Below are positions 48,136-59,623 of a stretch of 64,000 nucleotides of DNA, piece by piece (position 1 is the stretch's first letter; the number at the start of each line of letters is the position of its first letter). The notes under the pieces were generated by a model. The model was not told where the DNA came from. It saw nothing but the letters and a program-made list of their open reading frames with translations, and ran no database searches. Location of the stretch: the NCBI RefSeq assembly GCF_958298935.1, contig NC_084921.1:42379001-42443000 (forward strand), given 5' to 3'. This DNA comes from Phragmites australis (Eukaryota > Streptophyta > Magnoliopsida > Poales > Poaceae). Both the position numbers and the translations under genes were made by a program.

Positions 48136-48916
48136 AGAGAGAGAGAGAGATGGAGTGAAGCGGTGCTTGCCTCAGTTGGCAGTGAGCGGTGGTGAGGAGC
48201 GGAGAAGCGGTTGGCAGGGCTTTTATAGGCGAGCGGAGGAGCCACAACAGCCGGTAGTGGGGGTCCACGGTGGAGCTTGTGCGGTACGACGTGCGTGATT
48301 GTTAACAAGGACCGAGGGCCGACGGTGTAGAGGTTTGGACTTTGCACGGTGTGGGGAGGTTGGGCTCGGCAGTCGAAGCCATGACGTCTTAAATTCGCAC
48401 GTGCTCGATCGACAGTGTGCTTCGGTTGTGGTCACCGTGCGCGGTGGCAGTGAGAGGGGAGCGACTAACAGTGGTGTGAACAGCGACTTCGGCTTAGGTA
48501 CGGGGCGACGGAGTTAAGCGGGTGGTTGGCAGGTGGTGGGTGGCGGTGTCGCGACTCGGCGCATGGGTCCAGTAGCTGGCAAGCTCGAGCAGGCGCATGC
48601 GCAAGCGCCTGCGAGAGGAGGAAGAAGGAGAGAGGAGAGGCCGGCTGGGACGATCGGTGGATTGGGCCACGGGGAGAAAGGAAAGTAAGAGGAGCGGGCC
48701 GGGGAGAAGGAAAAGAGGAGTGAAGAAAAGAATGGGTCGGGCTGCAAAGGTTTTGGATTAAATTGAGCCAGAGAGGTAAAAAGACTTAACTTTTGATTTT
48801 GAATATATTTAAAATGGGTTTGAACTAATTCTTTTGAAACGATTTTGAAATTAGTTTTGAAATTGATTTCTTTTGCAAATATTTTTGAAATTCGATTTTT
48901 GGCTAAAAATTGGGAT
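47740..48916 (-). mobile_element. Truncated Ty3/gypsy LTR-like sequence
   Basis: On the minus strand it starts at 48916 with TGTAACATCCCAATTTTTAGCC, AT-rich then CT- and GC-rich with GGCCC-type blocks, the same layout as the start of the solo LTR at 22715. Its 3' end is missing where it meets SIRE LTR sequence near 47735. ORFs inside it are compositional artefacts. Confidence 0.45.
48091..48150. repeat. (GA)n microsatellite
   Basis: About 60 bases of GA repeat, interrupted twice by GATGGA. Confidence 0.9.
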
Positions 48917-49119
48917 GTTACAGTTGTTGGTATTTCATTATCTCAGTTTTGTTCGTTTTGTTGCTATCTCTTAATTAAACTTTCGTTTTAGAGATAAATA
49001 AACGACGTTTTATGGATGCTGGCTTGGCACTGGTATCGTCGCGAGTTTAATAGCCTTGACCGGACCCTCTGTTGTGGACACATAGAAGAAGCTCGCTGAT
49101 GTGCTCATATACGAATAAG

Positions 49120-50385
49120 TAGGATTGAAAACGGTAGGAAATGGTAAAAGACAAACTATTTTCAGTTTTTTTAAGCAATATCGAAAACGATAAGTTGGAG
49201 ACGAATACGGTATAAATATTACAAAAATATCAGAAACGATAATGTCGAACGGAAAATATAACGGTATCGATTGGGAATCGATAATTCATAACCGATATAC
49301 TGATTTGTAGCTCACGAAACACACATTTCATATGACAAGATCGATGAAGTCACACATGATTTTATGACATAATAAAAATACGAGTTAAAACACATCTCAT
49401 ATAAATATATGATAAAAGGACTAGACACATTTAATATGATAAACATAAATCCATGACACATACGAATAAAACAAGTTCTAATGTTAAACATAAGTTCATA
49501 GTTCACATCTCACAACTTACAAGTGAGAAGTCACATACGTCATACGAACATACCTATAGACATAGACACATAATGAAGTCTAAACCAAAATGACATGGTT
49601 TGATGGCCACACATGAAGTCTAAACGGCAAACCAAAAGGACACATAAACATAAGCATAGTTGTGTTGGGACAGTGTAGGTGCTTGTGCTTCTCCTACAGG
49701 CGACATCGTTGCGTGGAGAGGTGGCATCAGTGGATGGTGGCGTCGCTGTTGCGTGGCATCGTCACGCCATGGACGTGGACTCGCTGTGGTGTGGCGTGGT
49801 GTTGCTGGCTTGTTGTGGTGTGGCATCGCGTCACGTCGTCAGCTCGTGGCATCGAGCCACCGGGCTGACCTGGTGCCTAGTGATGTGCCAGCGGTGTAAG
49901 AGCCCGGAGGGACACGCAGCGGCGCTGGATCCCAGTGAAAAACATAGCAGGGCCGCTAGGGTTTGGATGATGGTAGGAACCAGGAGAGGTCGAGAGGACC
50001 GTAAGGAGGCGGACTGGCTGGTGGCAACGCTGGTCGCCACTAGTCACTCTCACTCGTTAGGGTCTAAGTAGATTAGGCAGTGGCGTTGGGCTTGAGCTGA
50101 TCCGATCTGGAGATGGGTTGGACCGATGGGATGGCATCACCTGGGCCCTAAGAGGTTGAGATGAGTTGTGGGTAATTGATAATTATCTGCGAAAATTACT
50201 GGCTACAAATAGAAATATTTGAAAACGGTCGGAAGGAGATAAAATCTTTTTTTTTTATGTTTCCGACTCAAATTACCAATATTGTTTCCGATTACTTGGG
50301 ATACCGATACTACAAGAAACGATCGGAAGTTCGTAAAAACGACGTGCGGTAATAACAGGAATTACCGCTACCGTTTTCAGCCCTG
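49120..50385. mobile_element. Ds-like non-autonomous hAT element
   Basis: Left end TAGGATTGAAAACGGTAGG; right end, read inward, CAGGGCTGAAAACGGTAGCGG. These match the CAGGGATGAAA ends and AAACGGT-type subterminal sites of the Ac/Ds group. The 8 bases flanking each side are CGAATAAG (49112-49119) and CCAACAAG (50386-50393), 6/8 alike, consistent with an aged 8-bp hAT duplication. Subterminal zones carry further ACGGT, CGGTAAT and ACGATCGGAAG motifs. The 1266-bp interior has only chance ORFs and no transposase. Confidence 0.82.
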
Positions 50386-50787
50386 CCAACAAGCATCATT
50401 GGTCGCTGACAGGAAAAAAAACGTTTCGTTTTACTCATTAAAATTTGTTTGGAGGTTAATTTACTGATACTTTAGATAAGACATTCAAGTCTGGACAAAG
50501 TGCGCCGCGCACAGTCAGGATACTCTTTTGGGTTGAGGCAAGCCAAATAAGCTACCGTCTAAGCAAGAACCAAGTTTTGCTTATATGGTTGGTAGAGTTG
50601 GTTATACCTTCTGTACATCTGAGATTGAACCTAAATTTGCTTCCTGTCTTACCAAAGTAGATTTTTTTTAGCCATAGTTAATATATCCATCAACAGTGAT
50701 ACATTTACGATGATTTTATCAATTTTTAGCTTTACATCTTCAATAAACGATATGTAGGTGCATGCGTATGATATTGTGAGTAAGTAT

Positions 50788-50886
50788 GTATGTACATTTC
50801 GAGTTATATTGGTGTTTCGAAAAGTAAAAAAACTACGTATGTACATTTCGAGTTATATTGGTGTTTCAAAAAGTAAAAAAAACTAC
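50788..50886 (+). repeat. 49-bp tandem duplication upstream of DUF1005 gene
   Basis: Two nearly identical copies, each running from GTATGTACATTTCGAGTTAT to a terminal AACTAC. They lie about 260 bases before the start codon. Confidence 0.9.
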
Positions 50887-51040
50887 CGTCCGCGCGACCA
50901 CATGCAGATCCTACTACCGTCCAATTTTGTCCACCAAATCAAATTCCCGCCGCACCCAACCCACAATTTGACAGTTTGCTGCTGCTCCAAATGCCATCGA
51001 TCAGCGCAGGTCCCGAACCCAGACCCAAACCCGCGGCTAC

Positions 51041-51115
51041 ATTAGTTGCAAGCGATCGGCAGTTGACACCGCGCGGCACACACCTGCGCATTAGTTGCAA
51101 GCGCGCGGCAGTTGA
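51041..51115 (+). repeat. 49-bp-spaced repeat in DUF1005 5' leader
   Basis: ATTAGTTGCAAGCG(AT/CG)CGGCAGTTGA occurs at 51041 and 51090, 49 bases apart, just upstream of the start codon at 51145. Confidence 0.8.
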
Positions 51116-51144
51116 GCGAGCTTAGCGCGCGATCACCGGACGCC

Positions 51145-54100
51145 ATGGACCCCTGCGCGTTCGTCCGCCTCACGGTGGACCAGCTCCTCCTCAAGCTCCC
51201 CTCCGTGCCACGCCCCAGCTCCGGCGCCGGCGTGCACCCGTCCACCACGCCCTGCTTCTTCATGCTCCACCTGCAGGACCACCCCTCCTCACTCTCCCGC
51301 ACCGCGCCGCTGCCGCTCGCATCCGCTGCCGCCGCACACGCCGACCCCGTCGTGCTCAGCCTCGACGCCGCCGCCTTGCAGAGGCTCTCGGCACGCCCTG
51401 CGGAGCTCGTCGTGACTGTGCACGTTGGACAGACAGGGAGCAACTGCGGCATGAGCGCCGCACGCGCGCTGGGGCGCGTGCGGGTCGCGGTGGACGTGGC
51501 GCGCGCCGCGGCCGGGGAGACCGTCATCGCCCGGGACGGGTGGGTGGACGTGGGGAAGCCGGCGTCAGGGTCGTCGTCCTCCGGCTGCCCCCGCGCCCAG
51601 ATTCACATGGTCGTGTGGGCCGAGCCCGACCCGCGGTACGTGTTCCAGTTCGGCGGCGAGCCGGAGTGCGGGCCCGTGGTGTACCAGGTGCCGAGAGGAG
51701 GTGCTGGCGGCGGGCAGCGGCAGCCGGTGTTTACCTGCCGATTCAGCACCGGCCGCAGGGCAACTCTTTCCAGGTTGGTAGCTTGCTTCCGTGCACGACG
51801 CATAGATCCATCTGCATGCGATGCTTTTCACTAATTTGTTTGTTTAGTTAGCCTTGTTCTTTTCGTGTTAATAATGTGTCCGATCAATCTTGTTAGAAGT
51901 TGATTTCGGAGCTAAGCGCTTTTGTATATAGTTCGTAGTTGCAGACTTGCATGCAGTGGACCAAGAATGCTAGCTGCACATTAGTACTCGAGCTGACAAG
52001 GTGATTGTGCTCTTATGGAGCATTAATTGTTGGTCCAAATGAACAGATGGATACAATTAAGTGGCTTAAGATGTTTATAGCAACTGTTATAAATAAGATG
52101 GTAAAAAAATCAAGCTTGATGAAAAACAGACGACTCATAAATAGCAAATCTGTTCAAATAAAATAGGTTTACACTAATTGAGTATGGTCAGATGGGGACG
52201 CGTATCCCCTGACTTTGCTTTATAAAATCACCAAAATGCACAGTAATATAAGTCAGAGCAAACAGTACCGTGTCATTATTTACTATAACAATTTACTGTA
52301 TCAAAATACTATTTTATAAGGTATTGTAGCACATAATCTTGTACATTCGTTTCAGATATAACGGTTCAAAAATATTAATATCACGGTACTGTTTATCCTC
52401 TTACTTTGCTGAAGCAAAGATAGATTCCATCAGATAGTGGGTGGAGATTTAAAAAAGCCGGCCACAGTTGTCATAAGCTAATTTTACCTATATCGACCAG
52501 TAATTAATTCGTTCAGTTTTATTAGGGAAAAGAAGGAAGCACAGCTAGCTAGCTCAATAAACGAATATGATGCGAATATATTTCGGTGCCACCTCTCTTC
52601 AATTTTTTTTAAAAAAATCGAAAAGCATTTCCCTCTCTTTCTGTTTGCTTTTGCTATTTCTTCGTACCGTTCATGATATTGGATGCCAGCTGCTCTTAGA
52701 TACTTTGTTGTTTATCATAGCGTACTACCGGCGTTGGCAAAACCACTTGATAAAAAAATATTGCAACCTCCAGTCGCAACTAGGCATTATTTATTTTATT
52801 TCTCATGGAAGGTAGCTTTTCTTGTTGGAGTCAAATGAACTGGTGATTTGATAATAAACACAGGAGAATCCATGTCGCTGTTTACAGAATCGTACAGAGT
52901 GAAAACAAATCGGAGCAATATTTTTTGGGGTCAAATTCCAGAATATATTAGTGTGCTGCTATTTAACCGGTCAAGTTGGTTCTCTAGAGAAACCTTCACT
53001 GTCAGTGCTGCACAGATCCTCATGTATGCATTAATCAAGCTAGCTTAAGATATCAAAATTTACTAGAGATAATTCCATGTGTGTTATTGAATGTTAACGA
53101 AATTCTTAATTTGTCACTAAAAAAATCATAATCTCGTGTCACCAATTTAATTTTTTTCATCCCTTAAATATCATTACCGTCATAACGGATTTGGTAGTGT
53201 CACGTAGTGGATGAAAAAACAATTAAATTGACGATATAGAAGGAACTATAATTCTTTCAATGGCAAATGGAGGAACTATATTTTTTTCAATGGCAAATGA
53301 AGAATTTCGTTAATGCTTTGACACATAGGGAATTATCTCAATTTACTAATAGGTCTCATCTTAAACCTCAACACATCCACCATGATCTGATAGAGTACAG
53401 ACACCAACCGTGCATGTGATGGAGTTACCAACCTAGCTAGCTGCCTTATTAATTTGCTCTGCGCATTTTTGTTCTGTAAGCTCGATCCTAGCTAGTTCAA
53501 AATCTTCCATAAATCATGTCCAACTAAGTATGCACGAGGTCTGATTTCCCATCGCCATCACCTGCTACTATCAACCAATCTTGTCGCAGACACACTTGGC
53601 GCCACGCTATAATATATGCGCAGCACTTCACTAGATTTGCCAGGCATGGATGCATGTGATTGCATATTTCGTTCTTGTAAGCTAATCTTGCATGTGCACT
53701 GCAAAATTTTGACCAGATCGCTGACGACGCAATCGTCCATGACCCGGAGCACCAGCCGTAGGCTGCGATCCTGGCTCAGCAACACCCTCCACGGCGACGG
53801 CCGCGTTGGCGAGCACGCGCGGCGCGAGCAGCGCAAGGGCTGGACGGTGACCATCCACGACCTGTCCGGCTCCCCCGTGGCGGCGGCGTCCATGGTCACC
53901 CCGTTCGTGCCGTCCCCGGGCTCCGGCCGCGTCTCCCGCGCCAACCCGGGCTCCTGGCTCATCCTCCAGGCCACGGGCGCGGGGCCGTCGAGCTGGAAGC
54001 CCTGGGCGCGGCTCGAGGCGTGGCGCGAGCGCGGGCCCGTCGACGCGCTCGGCTACCGGCTCGAGCTGATCTTCGACTCGGGCTCCCACGAGTGCGCCGT

Positions 54101-54407
54101 CCCCATCGCCGAGTCGTCCATCAGCACCAAGCGTGGCGGCCAGTTCGTCATCGATCCGGCCACGTTCCCCGAGGTAGCCAACGGCGCCGCGTGGCCATTC
54201 GCCGGTGGGTTCGTCATGAGCTCCACGGTGGAGGGCGAGGGGCGGGCGAGCCGGCCCACGGTGCAGGTCTGCGTGCAGCACGTGACGTGCATGGGCGACG
54301 TGGCGGTGTTCGTGGCGCTCTCCGCGGCCGTCGATCTCTGCATGGACGCCTGCAAGCTCTTCTCGCAGAGGCTCAGGAAGGAGCTGTGCCAGGATCAAGA
54401 CGAGTGA
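51145..54407 (+). CDS. DUF1005 family protein, complete two-exon gene
   Basis: Exon 1 is 51145-51773 and exon 2 is 53717-54407, separated by a 1943-base intron with a GTTGGT donor and GACCAG acceptor. The product has 439 residues, normal for this plant-specific family of unknown function. The N-terminus MDPCAFVRLTVDQLLLKLP followed by STTPCFFMLHLQDHP is the family signature. A variable Ala/Ser-rich stretch leads to RDGWVDVGKP. The block YVFQFGGEPECGPVVYQVPR follows, and RKGWTVTIHDLSGSPVAAAS lies in exon 2. The C-terminus has GGFVMSSTVEGEG and AVDLCMDACKLFSQRLRKEL. The splice joint keeps the frame through a split Arg codon. The GC-rich coding sequence creates long antisense ORFs that are not genes. 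The ATG at 51145 fits the family start, not the in-frame one at 51112. Confidence 0.93.
52250..52415. repeat. MITE-like inverted repeat in DUF1005 intron
   Basis: AAACAGTACCGTG at about 52268 is matched by CACGGTACTGTTT at about 52382, with AT-rich sequence between. Similarity extends weakly outward (AGTCAGAGC and CCTCTTACTTTG). No target duplication was found. Confidence 0.35.
53066..53339. mobile_element. Mutator-type MITE in DUF1005 intron
   Basis: A 274-base element with ends GAGATAATTCC and GGAATTATCTC. TIRs extend inward for roughly 100 bases (TTAACGAAATTCTT, CAATTTAATT and TTTCATCC blocks on both sides). A perfect 9-bp duplication AATTTACTA flanks it (53057-53065 and 53340-53348), the MULE signature. 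It does not touch splice sites. Confidence 0.88.
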
Positions 54408-54739
54408 GAAGGGACCGACCCGACCCGAGGGAAGTGCATTTGTGATCTTGGGTTTTGCCTTTGTGCTGTGAGATGTATTGTTCATGTGATTAATCTAGTC
54501 GATTAGTTGTTGTTTCTTGTGGATGTGATGGCCTGTGGCTGTTTTTATTGTAGGCTGGGTCGGATCACAAGAACAGAACGTTGTATGTTTATTCTTTCAT
54601 TACGGCATTCTTTCGATTTTTTATAGACATCTCTCTTCTTGTTCGAAAGAAAAATATATTGGATATCTTCACATATCGTCGAAATCGACAGTTTTGGCAA
54701 AGAAGCTGGAGGACGTATCCAACCAAGTGACTACTTTGT

Positions 54740-55165
54740 TTACGCTTTGAGCTCCGCATCGCTCTTCTCCAGGCCTTCCAAGAACTCGTCGAACGCCACA
54801 TCAGACGACCCACCTTCTTTGATAGCGTCGGCGGCCATCTCCTTCACCATCATGAGCTTCTCCCTGTGCTTCTTCCCTTCCTTGGAATTCGTCACCAGCC
54901 TCACCTTTGCTTCCACCTCCTCTACCTTCACAAGTTCCTTCTCGTAGCCCTCCACCACCACTCCGACCTTTATCTCCTCAACCATGTGCACCTTATCCTC
55001 TGCTCCGAGTATAGCGGCCAACAGATCATCGGCACGGCAAATACGATCCCCTCCAACGCCAAATTCCACCGGCAGTGCATCACGAATGAGCCAACGGCGT
55101 CAAGCCGCAGCACCTCGATCTGTGGCGCCCAGTTCTTCACCACGAAGCCCCAGTTCTTCACCTCT
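54740..55165 (-). pseudogene. UDP-glycosyltransferase (family 1) C-terminal fragment
   Basis: The minus-strand reading contains the plant PSPG box: NWAPQIEVLRLDAVGSFVMH, then CRWNLALEGIVFAVPMICWP and LYSEQ. Family-1 UGTs use this box to bind UDP-sugar. Key changes are visible: HCRW replaces the usual HCGW, and RLDAVG replaces RHxAVG. A small deletion near 55000 shifts the frame, after which the normal UGT tail continues (KVHMVEEIKVGVVVEGYEKE, then EGGSSDVAFDEFLEGLEKS) to a stop at 54740. The N-terminal two-thirds are absent. It lies tail-to-tail with the DUF1005 gene and abuts Tat retrotransposon sequence. Confidence 0.88.
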
Positions 55166-55240
55166 GAAGGGCTCATCATGCGAAGGGTCATCCTAAGCAC
55201 CAGAAACCTTACTAGCGAGTACTCCGAACATGCTCGCCAC

Positions 55241-56884
55241 TCAAACACAGGAAAAATTTAAATGAAAATTGATCCTTTCATTACAAAGCGACCACCTGAA
55301 CAGCTCCTGGGGGCTAGATCTAAACAATCTGTTCAGTATACGCGAGACTTGAAAACATATGGTAGATGATCGAATCGGACAGACCAAGGAGCGAACAACG
55401 GGCAGATATGAGTCTGCGAGTTTATGGAGCTCCTCAGTGGTCTTCGTGGCGCTAGCAAAGCTTTTGGAGACGGCCGGGATGAGGTATGTATCCAAAAGGA
55501 GCTTGCGGACGCAGGCTAGAGCAAGACAGGCGCCGGTGGCTCCGATATTCAGTAAGTGGTCGCCCACCGTCACACGTAGCCTATCCTCAAGGCCACTCGC
55601 CTACTCGAAGGTCGCCAAAAACCAATCGACGTGACCAGTCACGGTGTCCCCAGGCGTTGGGCGAACCTGAACACCGGTGTACCGCAGCTACGAGTCAAAT
55701 GGTGTAAAAGATCGGTTGAGGCGATCATAGAAATATTTACGCCATTGGTCACTTTCTCTGGCCAACTGCTCTAGGTCTCTCCACTTCACGAGCAACTCCT
55801 CCTGACAAGCTGGTCAATGAAGTAGGTTGCATATCACATAGAAGCCAGTCGATCGAGTCTCACTTGGCTAGCGTAAAACTAACACGTGGCTAAGTGGTGG
55901 TAGGACTAACGCACATCGAAGATCACCATGTAGGTTCTCTCGCTCGACCGCAAATCCTAACTCACACTCGGCCACCACTTCCTGGATACACCGTTTAATG
56001 GAATCTTCAATAAGCGTTATCAAGGGTTCGGGGTGAGCAGGTGGGTTGGCCAGTTATGGTCGCGCCACTTCCAACCGGCACTGGTCATGGGCATTGTTGG
56101 TAGGTGCAGTCGAGGGCTTAGAGCGGGAGGGAGTTTCAGTCATTTTAGGGCTTCTACAATCAGAGCGGCACACAACAAAACCTATCAAAGAAATAAAAAA
56201 GTTTCGTCCAAATATAATATAGAACATGAATTACAATTTGATATTTACTTCTCGGTGGCCTCCACCCGGAAGATGGATCCCACATAGTACACCGCCTCTT
56301 GGCACTTCTCCTGCAGTCTCTCCTTGGTTACGGGCCCGACTACTGCAAACCCTTCCCGAATGAGGTCGAGGTTAAAGTTAGGATCGTGACTGCGATAGCA
56401 CCAGAGGATGTAACCAGCCGCATCCCTCACCGCCTGTGCCACATCCTCGGCACCCCTCGCCGCCAGAATACCTGGGAGATCGGGAAACTTTTCTGAGAGA
56501 ACCTTGGTGGCATAGGCTCAGGCCTGGGCTGTGTGCGGGTCCTTCGACTCGATGATCTCCAGCTCGAGTCTCTTCAGGGGCTCCTTGAACTCCATAAATG
56601 CATCTTGGAGAATGCTACGAGTGGTGCTCTCGTCCTCCCTAAGCTGGGTATGTTTGGCGGCGAGTGCGGTTTTTTCTCGTTGGAGCTCACCACACTTTCT
56701 GCAGGAGCATGAGCCGCGCCTCCTTTTCTTCAGCCAGCTGCCTCTCCAGTTCAATGCACCTGCTGGCCACCGCTTCATTATTGTCAATCAACTTGCGGAT
56801 AGAGCTCAGAAAGCGGGTGATCAAGGAGAGCAAGTCAGAGGCTGAAACGGGCTCAACGACTGGCTCAGCAGGCGCGGGAGCCAT
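55241..56884 (-). pseudogene. Antisense accessory ORF of Tat element, decayed
   Basis: The minus-strand reading starts at 56884 with MAPAPAEPVVEPVSASDLLS and runs into a predicted coiled coil (ASRCIELERQLAEEKEARLM). After a frameshift come LQREKTALAAKHTQLREDES and FMEFKEPLKRLELEIIES. A globular part follows at 56245-56442 (RDAAGYILWCYRSHDPNFNL, then REGFAVVGPVTKERLQEKCQ). A further piece at 55241-55573 (DHLLNIGATGACLALACVRK) may belong to the same gene. Stops and frameshifts make it non-functional. The layout resembles the coiled-coil proteins, often with a 'putative gypsy type transposon' domain, encoded antisense in Tat elements. That assignment is inference. Confidence 0.55.
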
Positions 56885-57621
56885 GATCAGTGCTCCTAAG
56901 GTCAGAGCTGTTGTAGGCTAGGGGACTGAAACATGTTACTGAGGTATAGGTGGAGTTACAACCATGGTCATGAGTGAGGTCGAGTACTTGCGGTGGCAAC
57001 AGATTTACAAAATTAGGAAAAGAAAGAAAACTCGAGGTGTTGGTGCATAACTAGAAAACTTACCGTAGTGGTGGAGTGCTGAGCACAAGCCTAGACCTCG
57101 TAAATCCGCTGGGTCGGCTGGTCAAGGAGGATAGTCCAACAATCGAGCCATCGAAGCTCGGTGTCCCGAAAGCATGTTTGGATGCCTACACGGTAGACGG
57201 GCCCTCCGTCAGTCTCTTCCCCCCTTGCATCGACGCTGGGCCAACGGCGGCCTGACCGCTCCCAGTCTGGTCAAAGTGTGCCATTCTTCCCTCCAGCCTG
57301 ACCATGATGACTTAAGGCACATCTACTTCAGTTTTGCCGCAGTGTACTTAGACGTGGGAAAATCTGGCTCTTTACTGGTGCATGGCGCCATTGGGAGAGG
57401 TAGGGGCGGATGTGGGAATACGAGTGGAGATTGAGACGATGGGCTCTGAGCGCAAGGGCTGAGAGGCTCTAAGGGATAGCGAAAGGATTCATGAGTAAGC
57501 TTTGACTTTCCAAATTACTAGGCCAACGCGATATCTCAATCGCCACGCGGAGCTCAGCCATATCGAAATTTGAAAGGTTACGCTTTAGGGGCTGAACTTC
57601 CCTCAAGTTCAGTGGAAATCA

Positions 57622-57624
<3 letters not shown>

Positions 57625-57691
<67 letters not shown>
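57625..57691. repeat. (TC)n microsatellite, about 33 units
   Basis: An uninterrupted TC run of about 66 bases. It generates a spurious Arg-Glu repeat ORF on the minus strand. Confidence 0.97.
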
Positions 57692-57692
<1 letters not shown>

Positions 57693-58697
57693 GAGGTTTA
57701 AAACCTCCTCTCAGGATGTGGTTTTGTGGGCCTGGCATAAAAGTGGACTGCGTCAATGGCCACTCCCAGAGTGAACTCATGTTGACCTGAGGCCTATGTG
57801 GTACGACCAGGTCCATCCACGACCATGTGGTGAACCACTCAGACACCACCTTCACGAGGGAGCTTGGGGGCTACTATCGATGTATATAATATAGAGTCCC
57901 CTATTCTGAGGGCCCATAAAACCACGTGGTCGCGGATAGACCTGGTCATTAGTAGAAGATTCTTACCCGGACAAGAATCTCACCGCGCGACCAGTTTACA
58001 CGACCAGTTTGCATCTTCGCGACCAGAATCCTTATCACATAAGGGATTCTCGCGACCAGCCTATGTTGGTCGCGGGACATGTACTCATCAAACTAGTCTA
58101 TTCTCATTGAATGCATTCCACTCAAGTGTTTTCCTTTCTTAGGCACTCCTCTCTAATGAACAAGTCGTGGCTGGCATAGTGGTGTCATGTCCTGTCCCAT
58201 AGCATTAAACGTTACGAACGGGTTCACAGGCGTGTCAGACTACTTCACAGACACGTGTGAGTGATCGGTGATGGGACAGGGCAGACCGGCTGACTGGGAC
58301 CAGGGTGACATAGGCGTGGAGGTGTCCACCGGATGGGACGGACTCGGCAGCTTCATCAGAACAAAAAAGGGGCATGTGTGCCGCCTATTTTAAATAGTAT
58401 GGGGTGGAAGGTTTAGCTAAGGTATAGGTTAGCGGAAAAAGGCCCACTTGTAAGTTTTTCTTCTCTCTAGTATATAAAGAAAGGAGGACCCAGTTTGTTG
58501 AAGGAGGATCTGGAACCAGTTCCTAAACATTGATAACGAAATACATAGGACGTAGAGTTGTTATCCCTAGGGAGGCCTGGACCTAGATAATCTCTGTGTT
58601 CTTGAGTTCATCACAAACACACGCACACCGTATGCGTTGTTCACGCGCCCATCGACCGGTACACTTCGAAATCATTGTCAGGGATTAATCCTCGACA

Positions 58698-59623
58698 GTC
58701 TCCTTCTCAATTACTTGATATCTTACACTTATCTTAGTCAATTTTTGGGAATCATTGTCCTGGTGACCTTCATCATCCATCGACAATCCTTCACCATCCA
58801 TTGACCCTGATGCGCGCCGCCTATGGGCATCCCTCGTCACCTGGATGTCCTACCCACCTCCCACCACCACCATGGGCCGGCCTTCCTCCTTGGCAATCCC
58901 TCTAAACTCACCGGCCTTAGGTAATCCTCAAACCCTAATCTCAATTTTCTTTGAAATTTTGGTGACTGATAGATTTGCAAGATCTCAGTCACGGAGATAT
59001 AGCAAAATTGTTGAAAAAAAAACCTTTCAAGTAGATTTTGCAATTTTTCCATTTTCATTTTGAGAGGAAGAGGGGGGGAGGGGTGGGATGGGACGCGAGG
59101 GCCCAAGGCACTCCTCTGACAATGCCTTACTACTGTACTTTGGACTCCACAAAGCCCAAGCTGCAAGGCCCACTAAAATCTAACGGGTTAAATAAGCCCA
59201 TAAATAATGCGTACAATGGCCTAATTCAGTTAGGGCTTTGAGCATTGGCATTAACATGCATGAAAAATGGGTCCAATAACCCACCACTGCATTGCAGCTT
59301 TGCAGCAGCAAACGAACGAGATAGCACATACCATTGCATTGCATGGTAGGTTTGGTATACATAAGTAGTTACATACTGTACCATCCACCAAGAGACACAC
59401 TGCGTAGTGGTAGATATTCTAATACTGTACTACCCACCAAGAAATATGTTGCATTGTGGCAGATATTCTCTCAAAAAGAAGCGAGAGAACATTGCTCAAC
59501 TGGACAAGGGACCAGTAAAGTGTAGAACTGGATTATAGACGAATATGCCTCCAGTTGATCAGGATCCAGCACAGGAGATTACTGAAGAGCATGTCGAGCA
59601 GCATATAGGCTCATGTAGCGGGA
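58698..59623. other. Spacer between Tat LTR and kinase gene
   Basis: No gene. It includes a 49-bp tandem duplication at 59374-59470 (TACTGTACCATCCACCAAGA-type units, diverged). The part nearest 59623 is expected to be the 3' UTR of the minus-strand kinase gene. Confidence 0.5.
59374..59470 (+). repeat. 49-bp diverged tandem duplication
   Basis: Two units starting TACTGTAC at 59374 and 59423 share CCACCAAGA and GTGG(T/C)AGATATTCT. Confidence 0.75.

Larger units (their letters stand above)
55200..58697 (+). mobile_element. 3' end of a Tat/Grande-like Ty3/gypsy element
   Basis: On the plus strand a polypurine-like GAGCTTGGGGGCTAC (57861-57875) directly precedes an LTR at 57876-58697, which begins TATCGATGTATA and ends ATTAATCCTCGACA, a diverged TGTCG...CGACA pair. 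A TATA-like AGTATATAAAGAAAGG lies near 58470. Upstream lies a long antisense coding remnant (55241-56884). An extra antisense ORF between pol and the 3' LTR is known for Tat elements such as Grande. The pol region and 5' LTR are missing. Confidence 0.65.

Noticed and set aside
47762..48298. ORFs with Ser-Leu or Arg-Glu repeats
   Set aside because: Translations of the (GA)n microsatellite and flanking LTR sequence.
51042..51527. A 161-codon minus-strand ORF
   Set aside because: Antisense shadow of DUF1005 exon 1.
53682..54485. A 267-codon ORF on the minus strand
   Set aside because: It is the antisense shadow of DUF1005 exon 2, with Ala/Arg/Gly-rich sequence typical of reverse-complement GC-rich codons.
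57619..57855. Minus-strand ORF ending in Arg-Glu repeats
   Set aside because: Translation of the (TC)n microsatellite.
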